From positions 1 through 64,000 of the forward strand of contig JACRCQ010000022.1 of assembly GCA_016218915.1 (NCBI GenBank): a stretch of 64,000 nt of DNA. The letters are read 5' to 3'. The notes under the pieces are model-generated. The model had not been told where the DNA came from. It made no database searches and saw only the letters and a program-made list of their open reading frames with translations. Every line of letters starts with the position of its first letter. The stretch's first letter is position 1. Positions 60,561 to 64,000 of this stretch are shown piece after piece. The position numbers and the translations under genes are program-made. The stretch is from Deltaproteobacteria bacterium (lineage in GTDB: Bacteria > Myxococcota_A > Polyangia > Polyangiales > Polyangiaceae).

Positions 60561-62333
60561 CTAGCCGCGCCTGCCCCTGCGCTTCACCAGGAGACCGATT
60601 CCGAGCAATGCGACAAGCCACGCACCGTGGTCGCTGCTCGCTCCCGCCCTGCACCCGCAGCCGGAATCCGACTTCGGAGCGTTCGGATCATAGGTCGTGC
60701 CGTGCGGCCCGGAGTCCCCCGCTGCCCCATCCGGCGCGCTCGCGTCCGGCGTGATGATGGTTCCTCCAGACCCCGCCGTGCCCGAATCCGTTACCACGAT
60801 CGGCGAGTCCGGAGCGCCACTGTCCTGGACGACGCCGCCCTGCTCGCACTTGCCATCCACGCAGGCCTTGCCGCCAGGGCACTGCGCCCCCTCGCAATTG
60901 TCCTTGCACGCGCCGGCCACGCAATGCGTTCCCGCGCCACAGGCAGGAACGCACGACGGGTCCATGCATTGCCCGGTCGTGGTGTCGCACTTGAGCGACG
61001 ACTCGCAGGCCGCGCCATTGCACTGACCGCAGCCCTCGAAGCAAATGCCGCTCCGGCAAGTCTTGGGCGCATCGCAGGTCACGCCCTCGCACAGATCGAT
61101 GCACGCGTCGTTGAGGCAGATCTGCCCATACGGGCACACCACGCCTTCGCACGGGGACGTGCACTGCCCGCCCCGGCAGACCTTGTCCGCCGGACAGTTC
61201 TTGCCAACGCAATCAGCCGGCACACACAGCCCGGTGGGCTTGTCGCAGACGGTGAGCGCTTCCTTGCACGGGAACTCGCCCATCGTGCAGTTCCCTACGC
61301 ACCGGCCGTTGTGGCAGAACATGTCCGTCGGGCACGTCGCGTTGTTGTCGATCGTGCCGTCGCAGTCGTTGTCCACCCCGTCGCAGACCTCGGTCGCGCT
61401 CTGGATCACCTGGATGCACTCGATCGCGCCGCCTTTGCACTGCGTGACGCCCCCTTTGCACATGCCGATCTGGTTGGGAACATCGCAGGAAAGCCCACCG
61501 CCCGGACATTCGACTCCCATGACGCTGGTCACGATGTCGGTGAAGTCGCCGCTGCCGCCGCCGAACAGGTCTTCCCATGCGAAGTAGAACTTGTGTGGCG
61601 TGATCTTCGAATCGTAGATGAGCAGGTGGATCTGCGACCCGGCGTCGTTGGTCTTGGCGTCAGGGTTGAACGCACGCTCGGAGTAGAACACGTGCCCCTC
61701 TCCGGCCGTGATGCGAGCGATCGTCGCGCAGCAGTCGCCGTTCGAGCACGTCTTGCCCGCTGCCGACTCCGGCGTCGCCAGGAAGAACCCCACCTGCCCG
61801 CCCTTGTACGCAGGGTCGTTCTGGATGTCGAACGGTACGGAATTGCCCGCAACCGTGTTGCAGTCGAGCATGACGTGCAGGTCGGTGACGTCGGGCTTGG
61901 CGCCGGTCACGTTGTACCAGCCGAAGATGTCCTTGAAGATCGCAGTGCCCCTGCTCACGACCGTGAACGTGAGCGGACACGTCGGCTGAAACGTCTCCGG
62001 CGTCACCATCGCGTCCGCGCTCGGGTCGAGCCCGCTGATGTTCGATGGGATGCAGGTGTTGTCGTTCCAGGAGTGCCACATCGTGGTCTCGCACGTGCCG
62101 TGCTTGCCATCGTCGCAAGGCAGAGACTGATCCGACGGGCACGGCACACCGATGTTGCACACGTTCGGCTCATTGCACTCGCAGGCGAACACCGACGCGA
62201 GCCCGGTGGGCTGGCCGGAGTTGCACCCGGGCTTGCTCGGAATCGGAGTGCCGTCCGGCTGCGTGATGGCAGATGCAGACAGCGACAGCGCGCCAACGAA
62301 CAGGAAGGAAGCGATGGTCGACCAGGTCTTCAT
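60561..62333 (-). CDS. Large Cys-rich MYXO-CTERM surface protein with MopE-type motif
   Basis: A 590-residue exported protein. The signal ends near SASA. Residues 40-290 form a domain with Cys pairs and a DUF4114-like end (FYFAWEDLFGGGSGDFTDIVTSVMGVEC). CDGVDNDCDGTID (about 322-334) is the MopE-like calcium/copper motif. Then come EGF-like Cys repeats (CVGKNCPADKVCRGGQC, CEGVVCPYGQICLNDAC, CEGVTCDAPKTCRSGIC), and an Asp/Gly linker with SGCGCRAG, a membrane helix and KRRGRR (MYXO-CTERM-like). Likely a calcium-stabilised adhesin. ATG 62333 has GAGG about eight bases upstream. Confidence 0.88.
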   Translation of the reverse strand: MKTWSTIASFLFVGALSLSASAITQPDGTPIPSKPGCNSGQPTGLASVFACECNEPNVCNIGVPCPSDQSLPCDDGKHGTCETTMWHSWNDNTCIPSNISGLDPSADAMVTPETFQPTCPLTFTVVSRGTAIFKDIFGWYNVTGAKPDVTDLHVMLDCNTVAGNSVPFDIQNDPAYKGGQVGFFLATPESAAGKTCSNGDCCATIARITAGEGHVFYSERAFNPDAKTNDAGSQIHLLIYDSKITPHKFYFAWEDLFGGGSGDFTDIVTSVMGVECPGGGLSCDVPNQIGMCKGGVTQCKGGAIECIQVIQSATEVCDGVDNDCDGTIDNNATCPTDMFCHNGRCVGNCTMGEFPCKEALTVCDKPTGLCVPADCVGKNCPADKVCRGGQCTSPCEGVVCPYGQICLNDACIDLCEGVTCDAPKTCRSGICFEGCGQCNGAACESSLKCDTTTGQCMDPSCVPACGAGTHCVAGACKDNCEGAQCPGGKACVDGKCEQGGVVQDSGAPDSPIVVTDSGTAGSGGTIITPDASAPDGAAGDSGPHGTTYDPNAPKSDSGCGCRAGASSDHGAWLVALLGIGLLVKRRGRRG

Positions 62334-62361
62334 GCGACGTACCTCACCTCTGAGTGACGCT

Positions 62362-62370
62362 ATCCTAGCA
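62362..62370 (-). promoter_or_regulatory. Extended -10 promoter for the Cys-rich MYXO-CTERM gene
   Basis: TGCTAGGAT lies 28 bases before the ATG at 62333 and leaves room for the GAGG-type ribosome binding site. Confidence 0.45.
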
Positions 62371-62487
62371 CCTCTTATCGAAATGCGCTCGGCCAACAGC
62401 GCTGCGGGGCCGCGCGCCGTGGAGAGTCAATAACCGAGCGAAAACAGAGGCGAAAAGTCCGTTGGGGAGGAGCCTGGCCCGGAAGAT

Positions 62488-63096
62488 TTAATAGGCCTCG
62501 AGCGCACTGTCCACCAGCCCCGGCAAGAACTGCATCAGCCTGTCCAGGCTCTCCGGCGTAGGCCCGAGCCCGGCCACCTGCACCACGAGCCCTCCTGCAC
62601 GCAGCTCCAGATGCCCTGCGAACTTCCACGACATGAGCAGCTTGCGCAGCGACGGATGCAACGCGGCCGCTGCGTCTTGCGCGTTGATCGCAAAGGTCGA
62701 TGCCCAGTCGTCCCACGCGGGATCACCGAGCTTCACGCGCGGAGGAGGCGGGCTCTCGATGAACGCCACGCGGGTGAGGAACGACTCGCCCACCCGGACC
62801 GAGACCTTGCGCAAGAGACGCGGGTGGCTCGCAAACGCCAGCAGCGTTCGATCAATCGGCTCGAATCCCTCGTCAGCCAGCCACGGCTCGACGAACGTCA
62901 ATGCGCCCCGGCGGTACGTCTTGGTGACCGCGTTGAGGTAGCGCGACGGCGACACCATCGTGTCATACGGCTCCCATGCCTGGAACCAACCCTGGTCAGG
63001 AATTGCCTGCCACGTCAGTCCGTTGCGCGAAGCCCAACGGGAAATCCTCTCGGTGCCTGACGGCAGCGGGGTCGATTTTGGATCAGAGCCGGCCAT
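62488..63096 (-). CDS. Conserved-looking hypothetical protein
   Basis: A 202-residue cytoplasmic protein, unrecognised. It opens with SRWASRNGLTWQAIPDQGWFQAWEPYDTMV and is alpha/beta without membrane segments or repeats. The C-terminal part (GGLVVQVAGLGPTPESLDRLMQFLPGLVDSAL) resembles DUF-type domains in myxobacteria, but nothing can be assigned. There is no Shine-Dalgarno, and an extended -10 (TGCTAGGCT) ends nine bases before the ATG, suggesting a leaderless message. Confidence 0.72.
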   Translation of the reverse strand: MAGSDPKSTPLPSGTERISRWASRNGLTWQAIPDQGWFQAWEPYDTMVSPSRYLNAVTKTYRRGALTFVEPWLADEGFEPIDRTLLAFASHPRLLRKVSVRVGESFLTRVAFIESPPPPRVKLGDPAWDDWASTFAINAQDAAAALHPSLRKLLMSWKFAGHLELRAGGLVVQVAGLGPTPESLDRLMQFLPGLVDSALEAY

Positions 63097-63105
63097 GGCG
63101 CATTG

Positions 63106-63133
63106 AGCCTAGCACACCGCGTGGTGCTACAAT
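63106..63133. promoter_or_regulatory. Back-to-back extended -10 elements (bidirectional promoter)
   Basis: Minus strand TGCTAGGCT (63106-63114) serves the gene at 62488-63096 and plus strand TGCTACAAT (63125-63133) the gene at 63156. They point outwards from a shared centre and together make the palindrome TAGCAC-N8-GTGCTA (63110-63129). Each would occupy the other's spacer and -35 region, so polymerase can probably sit on only one side at a time. Confidence 0.5.
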
Positions 63134-63155
63134 CGTTCCGCAGGAGGAGACAACC

Positions 63156-64000
63156 ATGAGCAACAGGTCGCGCACGCTCGTCGTCGCCATGCTTGCGGCA
63201 ATGACGTTCCCTATCGGATGCGGTGGCTCCAGCGAGGACACGGGCAATCCCGCGGGCACGGCAGGCTCTGCGGGCACGGACGGCGGAACCCTGGACGGCG
63301 AACCCGACGTCTCGGCCGACGTGCCTGCGGACAACGAAGTCCCGGACTCCCCTTCCCCCGAGACCTCGACCGACTCGCAGCCTCCTCCCGATGTGGCTCC
63401 GGACGTTGCGCCCGCCTGCGCGCCTCCGAGCGACTCGTCCAAGGCAGCGCTCTGCGTGGACATCAAGCCTGAGAAGATCACGCCTATCGCGGGCAACGAT
63501 GCGCTGGACGGCATGGGGGTGCTCATCGTGGAGGTCTACGACACGCCGCATCCCTCGCAGGGTGACGGCGGCACCGTGCAGCCCATCGCCCTGGCTGTGC
63601 GACCGGAGCAGGATGCGGGGACCAATCCTCCCCTGACAATGAACCTCTTCGATCCGATCGACACGATCCGGTTCGACAATCTTCCTGCGCAGACGCTGTA
63701 CGTGCGAGCCTACTTCTTCGACAACTTTGCCGCGTTCACAGCTCAGAACGTGGTGCCTGGCACCTGGCTCGGCGGCTATGACCTGAGCGCTGGCATGAAG
63801 GAAGGGCTCGGCTTGTCGCCGGTCGCGTTGGCGGCTGGGGCCGGATTGCAGCACGATCTCCCGTTGACCGCGCTGCGCGCACTGACCATCAACCTGTCGC
63901 TGGTCAACGGCAAGTCACCGCTCGGAGATGGCCAGGGGCCTGCGGGTGCCATCCTGGTCAAGGAGCAGCAGGTTGGCGCCAACATGCCAGCCTTCGGCTC
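63156..64000 (+). CDS. Lipoprotein, cut by the window end
   Basis: The open frame runs to the end of the window, so only the first 281 codons are visible. ATG at 63156 has AGGAGG eight bases before it. A signal peptide with lipobox (PIGC, Cys22) is followed by an Asp/Pro/Ser-rich linker to about residue 87. The body (about 95-281) is beta-rich: VLIVEVYDTP, DTIRFDNLPAQTLYVRAYFFDN and LTINLSLVNGKSPL, suggesting an adhesin or Ig-like domain. Function unknown. Confidence 0.78.
   Translation, partial: MSNRSRTLVVAMLAAMTFPIGCGGSSEDTGNPAGTAGSAGTDGGTLDGEPDVSADVPADNEVPDSPSPETSTDSQPPPDVAPDVAPACAPPSDSSKAALCVDIKPEKITPIAGNDALDGMGVLIVEVYDTPHPSQGDGGTVQPIALAVRPEQDAGTNPPLTMNLFDPIDTIRFDNLPAQTLYVRAYFFDNFAAFTAQNVVPGTWLGGYDLSAGMKEGLGLSPVALAAGAGLQHDLPLTALRALTINLSLVNGKSPLGDGQGPAGAILVKEQQVGANMPAFG

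Noticed and set aside
60522..62357. A 611-codon open frame antisense to the Cys-rich MYXO-CTERM gene
   Set aside because: It is the expected shadow of high-G+C coding on the other strand; it lacks a ribosome binding site and has Arg/Ala/His-rich composition.

Overview
The window is a high-G+C stretch that reads as chromosome from a myxobacterium, most likely of the Polyangia group. The evidence is the density of secreted or lipidated proteins with Gly/Ser/Ala or Asp/Ala linkers after the lipobox, six proteins ending in a MYXO-CTERM-like tail (a GCGC-type Cys motif, one membrane helix, an Arg cluster), MopE-like calcium motifs, two Hanks-type kinases, an FHA protein, a hybrid histidine kinase, bactofilin, a CHAT/TPR protein and sigma-54-like promoters. 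No rRNA, tRNA, insertion sequence, prophage or CRISPR array was found. This assignment is inference from gene content, not from a marker gene.

Layout. 0.1-10.4 kb: a lipoprotein, transaldolase, a GH63-like glycosidase, a TMEM62-like metallophosphoesterase and a large papain-like surface protease, the last two with MYXO-CTERM tails. 10.6-17.8 kb: surface lipoproteins, including two paralogues that bracket a translationally coupled pair (AgmX/TonB-C-like lipoprotein and ZIP metal transporter), followed by a receiver-domain remnant. 18-30 kb: SpoIID-like protein, DUF4234 membrane protein, carbohydrate-lyase-like lipoprotein, nickel/cobalt exporter, a PNGase F-like lipoprotein, Cys-rich proteins and an RCC1-like membrane protein. 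30-39 kb is regulatory: FHA protein, two Ser/Thr kinases and a SpoT-like HD protein. 39-49.5 kb: Cys-rich lipoproteins, a cupredoxin, a 1242-residue CHAT protease fused to a predicted outer-membrane barrel, hemerythrin, a Thr-nucleophile sulfatase-fold lipoprotein and an Ig-PQQ propeller-FGE fusion. 49.8-57 kb: EF-hand lipoprotein, S1 RNA-binding protein, DedA, patatin, an outer-membrane barrel protein and a hybrid kinase. 57-60.4 kb: a compact three-gene bactofilin operon. 60.5 kb to the end: MYXO-CTERM Cys-rich protein, an unknown protein and a truncated lipoprotein.

Most of the window builds or decorates the cell envelope, with signalling genes interspersed. The most unusual items are the CHAT-TPR-barrel fusion, the zinc-ribbon/HhH - pentapeptide-bactofilin - bactofilin operon, a eukaryote-like TMEM62 ectodomain, a PNGase F-like enzyme, and a recurring extended -10 promoter (TG[C/G]TAnnnT) that in several cases sits so close to the start codon that the mRNA would be leaderless.
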